Shown: piece after piece, positions 33,312 to 40,286 of the stretch
Layout: each line of letters begins with the position of its first letter
Numbering within the stretch: the first letter of the stretch is position 1
NCBI RefSeq assembly: GCF_001436375.1
Contig: NZ_AZGA01000015.1
Location: forward strand, 1-48,006
Source: Agrilactobacillus composti DSM 18527 = JCM 14202
GTDB lineage: Bacteria; Bacillota; Bacilli; Lactobacillales; Lactobacillaceae
DNA: 48,006 nt
Direction of reading: 5' to 3'
Notes under the pieces: generated by a model
Seen by the model: only the letters and a program-made list of their open reading frames with translations
Database searches by the model: none
What the model was told of the DNA's origin: nothing
Made by a program: the position numbers and the translations under genes

Positions 33312-33322
33312 GTTACCACCTC

Positions 33323-33336
33323 CGCAAACGCTTTCA
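33323..33336. promoter_or_regulatory. cre-like site upstream of malL
   Basis: The minus strand reads TGAAAGCGTTTGCG, matching TGNAANCGNNNNCA except the last base. It lies downstream of the -10 box and touches the ribosome binding site, a roadblock position. Confidence 0.65.
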
Positions 33337-33351
33337 GTTACTTTTGCCTTA

Positions 33352-33380
33352 ACTGTAAAGAAAATAGCGGTCCAGTTCAA
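33352..33380 (-). promoter_or_regulatory. malL promoter
   Basis: On the minus strand TTGAAC (33380-33375) and TACAGT (33357-33352) are 17 bp apart. Confidence 0.65.
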
Positions 33381-33392
33381 TCGAAAGATTGC

Positions 33393-33406
33393 TGTTACCG
33401 CTAACA
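33393..33406. promoter_or_regulatory. MalR-type operator upstream of malL
   Basis: TGTTACCGCTAACA is one base away from the perfect palindrome before malE. It lies 12 nt upstream of the -35 box. The upstream placement at both promoters suits an activator. Confidence 0.72.
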
Positions 33407-33414
33407 AGATTTAC

Positions 33415-34368
33415 CTATTTTTTTCGGGTGGAACCACCAATTTTTAACTTCGGTTGTAACAAGCGCTCTTCTAAGGGATAGTAGTTATCTTTGATTTTGC
33501 GCAATAACAGTTCTGCGCAGGCTTCCCCGAGTTCATACATAGGTTGTTCCACCGTGGTGAGCTGGGGGGTGGCGACTTGATCCAAGAAAACCCCATCAAA
33601 ACCAATCACCCCATAATCCGTGGCAATTTCGGGACTCATTTGTAAAATCCCCTTTTGAATCCCAAAAGCCAGGCGATCGCTGGCGCAGATGAAACAAGTG
33701 TTAGGCGTGATCCGTGACCAAGTGGCTTCAATGAAGTCCATGGCCAGGTGACTATGGTTAGCAAACCGATGAATTTCTGGCATGCGTTGATTTTCCTGCA
33801 TCACTTGAATATAGCCATTTTCTCGGGAATATTCAAAGGGTTCCTTCACATCAATCCCAATAAAAACTACCCGGTCATAACCTTGTTCTAAGGCATAGCG
33901 GGTCGCCATTTGGGTGCCCATTTCGTTATTGGTATCCACGAAGTCAAGGCGCCAGCGATTTTCTCCGAATAAAACCACGGGTAACTCCAACCGTTTGATC
34001 CAATCATAATCTTCATCCCGCATCCCCGTGATAATATAACCATCACTGGCCCCAATATCCAGATGCTGATCGGTCATCAACTGCAGGGAATATTGATATT
34101 TGGCTAAGTATTCCGCAATGCCCACCAGTAGTTTCATATAGTAGGGTTCCGTGATATCAATATCTTCCAGCACAAAAAACTTAATAACTTGTGTTTTATT
34201 ATTTACCAAAGCTTTAGCCGCCACATTGGGCCGATAATTCAATTCATGCATGGCACTAAAAATACTAGTTTTCAGTTCATCGCGAACCAATTCCGGATGA
34301 TTGATTGCCCGTGATACGGTCATTTTTGACACGTGGGCAACCTTGGCAATATCTTCTAATGTTGCCAT
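33415..34368 (-). CDS. LacI-family regulator of the maltose cluster (second)
   Basis: 317 aa. The helix-turn-helix is ATLEDIAKVAHVSKMTVSRAI; the effector domain includes GVIGFDGVFLDQVATPQLTTVEQPMYELG. The region after the hinge (TQVIKFFVLEDIDITEPYYMKLL) departs from the usual IGVVVP pattern. The ATG overlaps the stop of the upstream LacI gene (TGATG), with GGAGG provided by that gene's last codons, so both are made together. The second of two unlike LacI proteins in one unit, it may bind the TGTTACCG-type operator or a different one. Confidence 0.85.
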   Translation of the reverse strand: MATLEDIAKVAHVSKMTVSRAINHPELVRDELKTSIFSAMHELNYRPNVAAKALVNNKTQVIKFFVLEDIDITEPYYMKLLVGIAEYLAKYQYSLQLMTDQHLDIGASDGYIITGMRDEDYDWIKRLELPVVLFGENRWRLDFVDTNNEMGTQMATRYALEQGYDRVVFIGIDVKEPFEYSRENGYIQVMQENQRMPEIHRFANHSHLAMDFIEATWSRITPNTCFICASDRLAFGIQKGILQMSPEIATDYGVIGFDGVFLDQVATPQLTTVEQPMYELGEACAELLLRKIKDNYYPLEERLLQPKLKIGGSTRKK

Positions 34369-35384
34369 CAATTAGCCTCCCCTATTGTTAAATCAACCAC
34401 AGAATCCCGCTCAATGATTTGATGCGGTGTAATCATATTATTAGGTGCGTTTTGTTGTTGGGATAAATTGACGATCATCTTAGCCACCGCTTCCCCCAAA
34501 GCCACGGGAAAAACTTCCACTGAGGTTAATTGAGGTTGGGCGACTTTGGCAAAAATGGAGTTGTTAAAACCCACCAAGGACATCGCCTGGGGCAAGTGCA
34601 GTTGAGCTAATTGGCGTTGGACTTGTAAAGCCAATAAGTCGTCAGTGGCAATCATCGCCGTGATTTGGGGATGCTTTTTTAAGAAGGTCCGTAAAGGTGG
34701 CCCGATGGCGTCAGCAGGTTCACTGAGGCCCAGATGATATTCATTGAGGCCCTCTTGAATCACGGCTCGCTGATAACCTAAATAACGGTCACCTTGGACC
34801 ACTTGGGAAAAATCATCGTACAAAAAACCGATGTGACGGTGGCCTTTTTTAACCAAATAACTGGTCACATCACTACCGGCTAAAATATTGTCGTTATCCA
34901 CATAGCATACATTCCAACTATCCTTAGCTGGTTTCCCCAAGAGGACATATTTAGCATTAGATTGGGCCAGAAAATCCAAAATTGGGTCATTCTTTTGAGA
35001 ATATAATAGAATAAATTTTTCAATTTTATTCTGGGCGGTCATCATGGTGATAGACCGCACCAAATCAGTGACACTTTCCCCGGTGGCCACGGCGGTCAGT
35101 AAGTCGTTGTCACTGGTGACATGATTAATGCCCCGGAGTAGCTCCACGAAAAAGGGATTGGAATACACCATTTGTTGGCTGGCGGGGAGGATCACCCCAA
35201 TGGTCCGGGCATTGCTGGTGGCCAGATTACGGGCGTTGGTGTTAGGGACATAATTCAACTGTTTCATCGCTTTTTCCACCCGATGCCGAGTCTTAGCTGT
35301 AATGACCGAATTTTTATTCAATACCCGCGAAACCGTTGCTGGGGAAACTTGGGCCAGCTTAGCGACGTCCTTTAAGGTTGCCAT
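34368..35384 (-). CDS. malR: LacI-family regulator of the maltose cluster (first, MalR-like)
   Basis: 338 aa. The helix-turn-helix ATLKDVAKLAQVSPATVSRVL and hinge YVPNTNARNLATSNARTIGV are canonical, and the effector domain ends LVGFNNSIFAKVAQPQLTSVEVFP. The sequence resembles MalR regulators of maltose genes in lactic acid bacteria. AAGGAGG precedes the ATG at 35384; the open frame runs 28 codons further without a binding site. First gene of the maltose cluster; a cre site lies upstream. Which of the two LacI proteins is the true MalR cannot be settled from the sequence. Confidence 0.8.
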   Translation of the reverse strand: MATLKDVAKLAQVSPATVSRVLNKNSVITAKTRHRVEKAMKQLNYVPNTNARNLATSNARTIGVILPASQQMVYSNPFFVELLRGINHVTSDNDLLTAVATGESVTDLVRSITMMTAQNKIEKFILLYSQKNDPILDFLAQSNAKYVLLGKPAKDSWNVCYVDNDNILAGSDVTSYLVKKGHRHIGFLYDDFSQVVQGDRYLGYQRAVIQEGLNEYHLGLSEPADAIGPPLRTFLKKHPQITAMIATDDLLALQVQRQLAQLHLPQAMSLVGFNNSIFAKVAQPQLTSVEVFPVALGEAVAKMIVNLSQQQNAPNNMITPHQIIERDSVVDLTIGEAN

Positions 35385-35441
35385 GGAATTCCTCCTTCTT
35401 TTTGACTTATTCAATTTATCATAAGCTAAATCGCAAAGTCG

Positions 35442-35455
35442 TGCAAGCGGTTTCG
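35442..35455. promoter_or_regulatory. cre-like site upstream of malR
   Basis: TGCAAGCGGTTTCG matches the cre pattern except the last base and is 57 bp before the malR start. Confidence 0.6.
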
Positions 35456-35523
35456 TAAAAGTGGCCATTGATATACCGTTCGTTGATTTAATTTGACTAA
35501 GCCTGTCTTGCTAAGTCCAGCAA

Positions 35524-35552
35524 TTGAATTATCTTTTTGAATTTAGTACAAT
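35524..35552 (+). promoter_or_regulatory. Promoter of the convergent small RNA
   Basis: TTGAAT (35524-35529) and TACAAT (35547-35552) are exactly 17 bp apart, with no open frame downstream before a terminator. Transcription should begin near 35559. Confidence 0.75.
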
Positions 35553-35558
35553 GAAGCC

Positions 35559-35661
35559 GTTGAAAAGAAGCCGTTAGGCCCTGGCTAAAGACCCTAACGA
35601 CTTCAATCGTGGTTCCGAAATGACTATTGGATTAAGCTAACCTTTGTGGTTAGCTTTTTTT
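35559..35661 (+). ncRNA. Probable RNA antitoxin of a type I toxin-antitoxin locus
   Basis: About 100 nt run from a good promoter to an intrinsic terminator (AAGCTAACC/GGTTAGCTT, 35634-35656, then TTTTT). An internal hairpin pairs GAAGCCGTTAGG (35567-35578) with CCTAACGACTTC (35593-35604). The last 25 or so nt are complementary to the 3' end of the small ORF on the other strand. This convergent, overlapping layout is that of known type I RNA antitoxins (Fst/RNAII, TxpA/RatA). Confidence 0.65.
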
Positions 35662-35732
35662 ATTGCGTATACCTTAGCAAAATTAACGCAAGCTATGCTA
35701 AAAGCATACACCGCCAATGCAAAAAGTAACAT
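35637..35732 (-). CDS. 31-residue hydrophobic peptide, candidate type I toxin
   Basis: 31 aa: one hydrophobic segment (LLFALAVYAFSIACVNFA, residues 2-19), then a polar basic tail (KVYAIKKANHKG). GGAGG lies 9 bp upstream of the ATG. The stop codon lies in the stem of the convergent RNA's terminator. Size, single membrane segment, charged C-terminus and the antisense RNA match type I toxins such as Fst or the holin-like toxins of lactobacilli. I recognise no specific family by sequence. Too short for most gene callers. Confidence 0.65.
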   Translation of the reverse strand: MLLFALAVYAFSIACVNFAKVYAIKKANHKG

Positions 35733-35767
35733 CAGTTTAAACCTCCAAGTCTTCCCGAATTGAGCAT
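35732..35767 (-). CDS. 11-codon leader ORF coupled to the toxin candidate
   Basis: MLNSGRLGGLN, with GGGGGTGG 5 bp upstream of its ATG. Its stop TGA overlaps the toxin ATG (TGATG), and its GGA-GGT codons form the toxin's Shine-Dalgarno. Translating the leader could open or block the toxin start. It may be only a UTR feature rather than a functional peptide. Confidence 0.45.
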   Translation of the reverse strand: MLNSGRLGGLN

Positions 35768-35826
35768 AGTAACCACCCCCGTTGTTCAAAATGTTGAAGG
35801 GTGGCACGCCATCTCGTTAACCACTA

Positions 35827-35862
35827 GCCGTGGTAGTTTGGTAGCTCCCCGCTTGCCACGGC
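35827..35862 (-). other. Hairpin in the toxin mRNA leader
   Basis: GCCGTGG (35862-35856) pairs with CCACGGC (35833-35827) on the minus strand near the expected 5' end of the toxin transcript. A structured 130-nt leader of this kind is usual for type I toxin mRNAs. Confidence 0.5.
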
Positions 35863-35870
35863 GTAGTTTT

Positions 35871-35900
35871 AGTATACTAAAACTTTCTGCGGATCATCAA
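35871..35900 (-). promoter_or_regulatory. Promoter of the toxin candidate
   Basis: On the minus strand TTGATG (35900-35895) and TATACT (35876-35871) are 18 bp apart. The transcript would start near 35864, leaving a leader of about 130 nt. Confidence 0.65.
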
Positions 35901-36025
35901 GATAAGGGGGCTGTTAATTTTGGCTTAACCAAAATCGTGGTTCGACCCTTTTCGAATTCAACTAATGCTCACAGCATTGTCTGTAAAACATATCCTCTTT
36001 TTCTAGATGTCAAAAATCCCTCCAG
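35901..36025. other. Intergenic stretch with one small inverted repeat
   Basis: No gene seen. ATTTTGG/CCAAAAT (35917-35935, 5-nt loop) lies just upstream of the toxin promoter and could be an operator. An open frame on the plus strand across 35760-36101 has no binding site and is antisense to the toxin leader. Confidence 0.4.
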
Positions 36026-36076
36026 ATCACACCAGAGAAATTTCCACTTTTCTCTGGTGCTTTCCGAAGGGATAGT
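36026..36076 (-). repeat. 51-bp stem-loop repeat, copy A (3' of the flavoenzyme gene)
   Basis: The core stem CACCAGAGAAA/TTTCTCTGGTG (36030-36059) is flanked by ATCA on one side and AGGGATAGT on the other. The whole 51 bp recurs, inverted, at 47956-48006; the differences lie in the loop and the spacer before AGGGATAGT. It follows the stop of the gene at 36098 on the minus strand and may act as its terminator. Confidence 0.75.
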
Positions 36077-36097
36077 TAATCCGTTCAAATCTTCTAT

Positions 36098-38113
36098 TTA
36101 GATATCTTTGGCAATATAATAGGCGTCCCAAATTGCTGTCATAATCTTACCGGTGCGTTTAGCATCCCCAATTAGATACGTCTCTTTATCCGTTGTTTGC
36201 AATAACTGCAAGAACGGATCTTTAGGTTTATAGCCAATGGCACAAATTACCGCATCTCCGGCAATCGTTTTTGTATTACCTTGTGCATCACTAGCAACAA
36301 CTTGGGTTCCGGTAACCCGCTCAACTTTGGTTGAAGTTTGAACATCAACACCATTGTAAGGTAGCAGTTCTGAAATCATTTGATAATTGGCAAATGGCGT
36401 GTGGGCAGGACCGCCACAAATATCATCAGACATCTCCACAACAGTTGTCTGCTTGCCTTGCCGTTGCAGCCAAAGTGCTGTCTCACAACCTACCAGGCCA
36501 CCACCAATGATGGTTACCTTCTCCCCAACTTTCGCTTTACCCATCAGCACATCTTCTGCTTTGAGCATTTGGTCGCTGCCAAAATCTGGCATAATTGGCG
36601 TCGCCCCAGTCGCCACAATGATCGTATCAAACTTGGGGTCATTAAAATCACGTTTAGTGGCCGCATGATTCAATTGGATAGTTACATTCGACATATGTGC
36701 CAATTGTCGTTCAAACCAAACCAATAATTGATAATCATCTTTTTTGAAGCTAGGGACGCTGCCGGGTAAGATGGCACCACCTAGTTTGTCCTGAGCTTCC
36801 AGTAACGTCACCTGGTGCCCTCTAGTCCCACAAATATACGCAGACTCCAAACCGGCAGGGCCACCACCAATCACTAGAATATTTTTCTTGGCTAAAGGCG
36901 CCGTTAATTTGTACTCGGCTTCATGTCCAGTCTCCGGATTAACGGTACAAGAATACGGCATACCCTTGGCCAAGCGGTCTAAACAGCCATCGTGGCAAGA
37001 AATACAAGGCCGAACATCTTCCCAAGCATCCGCTTTAATCTTATTGACTAAATCAGGATCAGCCAACAAAGGCCGGCCAAATTCGACCAGATCGATATCT
37101 TGATCAAAAGCCGCATTGATGGCTTCTGGATCATCCATACGTCCAGCAACAGCCACCGGAATGCTAACGGCAGATTTAACTTTGGCGCCAAATTCGTTAT
37201 AAATACCCTTTTTTTCAAAATACATCGGGGGATGATTCCAGAACCAAGCATCATATGTCCCAGCATCAACATTTAACATATCATAGCCAGCTGCTTCAAA
37301 TAATTTGGCAACTTCTAAGCCTTCCGCTACATCTCGACCTTGTTCAGCAAAATGTTCACCAGGCAATCCGCCTTCCCGCAGATGCCGAATAAAACTCTTC
37401 AAAGAGTAGCGTAAGGTAACTGGAAAATCAGCACCACAAGCAGCCTTAATGGCCTTAACAATTTCAATTGGAAAACGTAGCCGATTTTCTAGACTACCAC
37501 CGTAGTTATCATCACGATGATTAAAGAAGGACATGGTGAACTGATCCAACAAGTAACCCTCGTGCACCGCATGAATTTCAACGCCATCAAACCCAGCATC
37601 TTTACAGATTTTAGCGCCCTTGGCATAGTCTTCAATGGTCTTTTGAATTTCTGCAACCGTCATGGCCCGATGCATGACCTTAGGATCAAATCGATTCTCC
37701 TGTGGCGAAGGCGCCCACATTTGTTTGGACACCCCCGGGAAGGCAGAGCGCCCCATACCCGCTGAGATCATGCAAATTGCTTTAGTACCGTAGTTATGAA
37801 TTTGTTCCAACATTTCTTTAGAGGTCTTGGTGAAATCGATAGGGTCATAAATGGGGCAAGGTAGTGATAAATCAAAGAAATCCTGATAATCCACTGCCAC
37901 TAAACCAACTGTGATCATACCCATACCGCCCTTAGCTCGGCGAATGTATAGTTCTTGAATATTTTTGTTAAAACCGCCCCGGGCATCCGCATAGCCGACT
38001 AAGCCTAACGGCGCCATAACAGTTCTATTTTTTAACTGTAGTTTGCCAATACTTGTTGGCGTAAATAATCTGGAAACGTCGCGTTTTTGAATATCTTTCG
38101 TAACGAAAACCAT
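36098..38113 (-). CDS. Enoate reductase/2,4-dienoyl-CoA reductase-like flavo-iron-sulfur enzyme
   Basis: 671 aa. An FMN-binding TIM barrel (about 12-360; KNRTVMAPLG, HAVHEGYLLDQF, HRDDNYGGSLENR) is followed by a 4Fe-4S cluster (Cys370, Cys373, Cys377, Cys389) and an FAD/NAD(P) module with GGGPAG (416-421) and GGGLVG. This is the architecture of FadH, BaiH and clostridial enoate reductases, which reduce activated double bonds. The substrate is unknown. ATG at 38113 has GAGGGG 5 bp upstream. It is divergent from a LysR gene that probably controls it. Confidence 0.85.
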   Translation of the reverse strand: MVFVTKDIQKRDVSRLFTPTSIGKLQLKNRTVMAPLGLVGYADARGGFNKNIQELYIRRAKGGMGMITVGLVAVDYQDFFDLSLPCPIYDPIDFTKTSKEMLEQIHNYGTKAICMISAGMGRSAFPGVSKQMWAPSPQENRFDPKVMHRAMTVAEIQKTIEDYAKGAKICKDAGFDGVEIHAVHEGYLLDQFTMSFFNHRDDNYGGSLENRLRFPIEIVKAIKAACGADFPVTLRYSLKSFIRHLREGGLPGEHFAEQGRDVAEGLEVAKLFEAAGYDMLNVDAGTYDAWFWNHPPMYFEKKGIYNEFGAKVKSAVSIPVAVAGRMDDPEAINAAFDQDIDLVEFGRPLLADPDLVNKIKADAWEDVRPCISCHDGCLDRLAKGMPYSCTVNPETGHEAEYKLTAPLAKKNILVIGGGPAGLESAYICGTRGHQVTLLEAQDKLGGAILPGSVPSFKKDDYQLLVWFERQLAHMSNVTIQLNHAATKRDFNDPKFDTIIVATGATPIMPDFGSDQMLKAEDVLMGKAKVGEKVTIIGGGLVGCETALWLQRQGKQTTVVEMSDDICGGPAHTPFANYQMISELLPYNGVDVQTSTKVERVTGTQVVASDAQGNTKTIAGDAVICAIGYKPKDPFLQLLQTTDKETYLIGDAKRTGKIMTAIWDAYYIAKDI

Positions 38114-38167
38114 TTGAACCCCTCTTCTCGTTTTAATGTACAAGTACATTGTGCATTGATTAACGAA

Positions 38168-38231
38168 ATAAGGGAAATTACTCTTTCAAAAGATTTATAT
38201 AAGCAAATCATTATAGGGGGATTCCCTTATA
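38168..38231. promoter_or_regulatory. Repeated ATAAGGGAA half-sites, likely LysR-type binding region
   Basis: TATAGGGGGATTCCCTTATA (38212-38231) is a 20-bp imperfect palindrome. A further half-site, ATAAGGGAA, lies at 38168-38176. A dyad plus a separate half-site between divergent genes is the usual layout for LysR-type regulators. Confidence 0.6.
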
Positions 38232-38283
38232 TCTTCCGCATTACTAGTTCGCTAGAGTGAATGTAAAGGAACGTGATAGATTG

Positions 38284-39195
38284 ATGAATAAGAATCTCAA
38301 AGACTTTCTAACTTCTATTAATAAAACTCATTCTATTTCAAGGGCCGCTGACGAATTATACGTTACCCAGCCTTACGTTAGCCAAACCATTCACAAGTAT
38401 GAAATTAAATTTGGTACGCCGCTGTTGCAACGCAACAAAGACAGTACGGTTTTAACCTACGCTGGTCAACGTTTATTGGCATATCTAATTGAACAGGATA
38501 AAAACTATGTCCATTTAGAAAGAGAAATGGCAAACATCGCCAAGTTCAAAACGGGCATTATCCGCTTAGGTACAAATCATCCCCTAGGCAGATATTTCTT
38601 ACCCACTATTTTGCCTGAGTTCCATCAACTATATCCTGATTTACAAGTACAGTTTATTGAAACACCAACTTCTAAAGCAGCTTATCTACTGGATAATGAT
38701 GAGCTGGATATTTTTTATGGGATGGGGATTGAAAAGAAAAGTATAACTTTCCAATCCCTAGCTGCTAGCCCTGTTTATTTAATCATTTCTAAACAAGTTG
38801 ATTGCTATGACCCTCAACTTTGCGGTGTTATAACACCCTTAACAAATCCACAATTATTAAACAATCAAGAGATTATTATGACCCGCTCAGATTCTAAGTT
38901 TCAACAGCAAGTCACCCATTTCATCACAGCTCAGCAATTAACGCTTAAAACTATTGCTGTAGTGCCAGACATGGATCTAGCCACTCGGATTGTCAGCCAC
39001 CAATTAGGCCTGACATTTACCACCATGGAAGCTTTAATTGATAATAACTTGTTGACAGCCAAAAACGTGAATATCTACAAAGTGCCAGAAACTATGTTAG
39101 CAATTGAAAAAGGTATTTCTTATAAAACCGAAGTCACTGCACCTATTCAAACAATGATTGAATTGTTGTTATCTTATTTAAAAGAAGACGTTTAG
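38284..39195 (+). CDS. LysR-type transcriptional regulator
   Basis: 303 aa. The winged helix-turn-helix is KDFLTSINKTHSISRAADELYVTQPYVSQTIHKYE, followed by a co-inducer domain of two subdomains (GIIRLGTNHPLGRYFLPTIL onwards). Start uncertain: ATG at 38284 or TTG at 38281, which is 10 bp from AAAGGA; a GTG at 38257 is also in frame. It is divergent from the enoate reductase-like gene and is followed at 16 bp by two further genes, so it may control both sides. Confidence 0.87.
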   Translation: MNKNLKDFLTSINKTHSISRAADELYVTQPYVSQTIHKYEIKFGTPLLQRNKDSTVLTYAGQRLLAYLIEQDKNYVHLEREMANIAKFKTGIIRLGTNHPLGRYFLPTILPEFHQLYPDLQVQFIETPTSKAAYLLDNDELDIFYGMGIEKKSITFQSLAASPVYLIISKQVDCYDPQLCGVITPLTNPQLLNNQEIIMTRSDSKFQQQVTHFITAQQLTLKTIAVVPDMDLATRIVSHQLGLTFTTMEALIDNNLLTAKNVNIYKVPETMLAIEKGISYKTEVTAPIQTMIELLLSYLKEDV

Positions 39196-39211
39196 AAAGT
39201 GAGGTCCCAAC

Positions 39212-39577
39212 TTGCAAAACGAAAGTGATTGGATCATGCGCCAAATACATGCCTTTGCCGATGGTTTAGGCTATATTCTCGCCAGTGGTAAAGGTGGCGG
39301 CACCACCGAAATAGTTTTCCCAGAACACCAGGCTCAAAAACTGCCCCAGCAAACTGAACTACAACGTTTAGTCACTGCAAAAGAATATGGTACCGCTGCC
39401 AAACGGCTATGGGCTCTGCAATATGCCCTGCCCGGCATTGAATTTATAAAACTGGCTGTTTGGTTGTTTGATACCTTGCGCCAGTATGACGATTCGACTT
39501 TGGTTCAGGGGGATTACTCAAGAAAAGCGTTGGTCGCTGACCTGCAAAAACTAAAGCGTTATCAAGGCCAAGCATAA
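39212..39577 (+). CDS. Small protein of unknown function, DUF6483-like
   Basis: 121 aa, soluble and mainly helical. It opens QNESDWIMRQIHAFADGLGYIL and has a glycine-rich patch (GKGGGTTEIVFP) and LWALQYALPGIEFIKLAVW. I believe it resembles DUF6483 proteins of lactobacilli, from memory only. The start is TTG at 39212 with GTGAGG 7 bp upstream. It sits between the LysR and deaminase genes with gaps of 16 bp, so it is probably cotranscribed with them. Function unknown. Confidence 0.7.
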   Translation: MQNESDWIMRQIHAFADGLGYILASGKGGGTTEIVFPEHQAQKLPQQTELQRLVTAKEYGTAAKRLWALQYALPGIEFIKLAVWLFDTLRQYDDSTLVQGDYSRKALVADLQKLKRYQGQA

Positions 39578-39593
39578 AAGGAGCATTCAAGTG

Positions 39594-40079
39594 ATGATCA
39601 CACCAGAAACAGATCTAGAGTTGTTAAAAAAATGTATTGAAATATCAAAAGCCGCCCGGCAAAACGGCAATACTCCCTTTGGTGCGCTGTTAGCTGATAA
39701 CCAGGGCAACATTTTAATGACTCAAGAAAACATCGAACTTACTGAACGCAAATGCACTGGCCATGCGGAATGTATGCTGGCTGAACGCGCTTCTCATGTG
39801 TATAGTAAAGCCTTCTTATGGGATTGCAGTTTGTATACCACGGCTGAGCCTTGTGTCATGTGCTCAGGGGCTATTTACTGGGCCAATATTGGCCGGGTGG
39901 TTTATGCCATGGCTGAACGTCGTTTACTCCAATTAACCGGCAGTAATGAAATCAATCCAACTTTTGATTTACCCAGTCGCGAGATTTTTCAGCATGGGCA
40001 AAAAGATATTACGGTAGTTGGTCCCTTTGGAAAACTAGAGAAGGAAGCTGCTGCAGTTCATGCGGGCTATTGGGATTAG
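39594..40079 (+). CDS. Nucleoside/guanine deaminase of the cytidine deaminase fold
   Basis: 161 aa. The zinc site is His57-Ala-Glu59 (TGHAECML) and Pro86-Cys87-x2-Cys90 (AEPCVMCSGAIYW), and the proton-shuttle Glu59 is present. The Asn-Thr-Pro-Phe-Gly segment and length fit guanine deaminase-like (GuaD) nucleoside deaminases better than TadA, which is usually encoded elsewhere. AAGGAG precedes both a GTG (39591) and the ATG (39594). Last gene of the LysR unit. Confidence 0.85.
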   Translation: MITPETDLELLKKCIEISKAARQNGNTPFGALLADNQGNILMTQENIELTERKCTGHAECMLAERASHVYSKAFLWDCSLYTTAEPCVMCSGAIYWANIGRVVYAMAERRLLQLTGSNEINPTFDLPSREIFQHGQKDITVVGPFGKLEKEAAAVHAGYWD

Positions 40080-40215
40080 TAGCGGCCTGACTTAAGAATT
40101 TTAACTATGTTTTGAAGATCCATCTCCACAGCACTATTATTGATAATTCATCAGATTACTGGATGTGCCTAACGCAAACACTTCTATATATCACCATATC
40201 ACTGATTAAAAATAT

Positions 40216-40262
40216 AAGGGACCTGCAACTGCATCTAATAGATGTCCAGTTACAAGTCCCTT
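40216..40262. terminator. Bidirectional terminator between deaminase and sorE
   Basis: AAGGGAC and AACTG arms pair with CAGTT and GTCCCTT around an inner CATCT/AGATG stem. It lies between convergent genes; the stretch 40080-40215 shows nothing else I can support. Confidence 0.75.
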
Positions 40263-40286
40263 ATTTGTCATTGAAACTACTACATA

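Noticed and set aside
35760-36101. Open frame of 113 codons on the plus strand
   Set aside because: It is antisense to the toxin leader and promoter, lacks a binding site, and its translation has no recognisable pattern.
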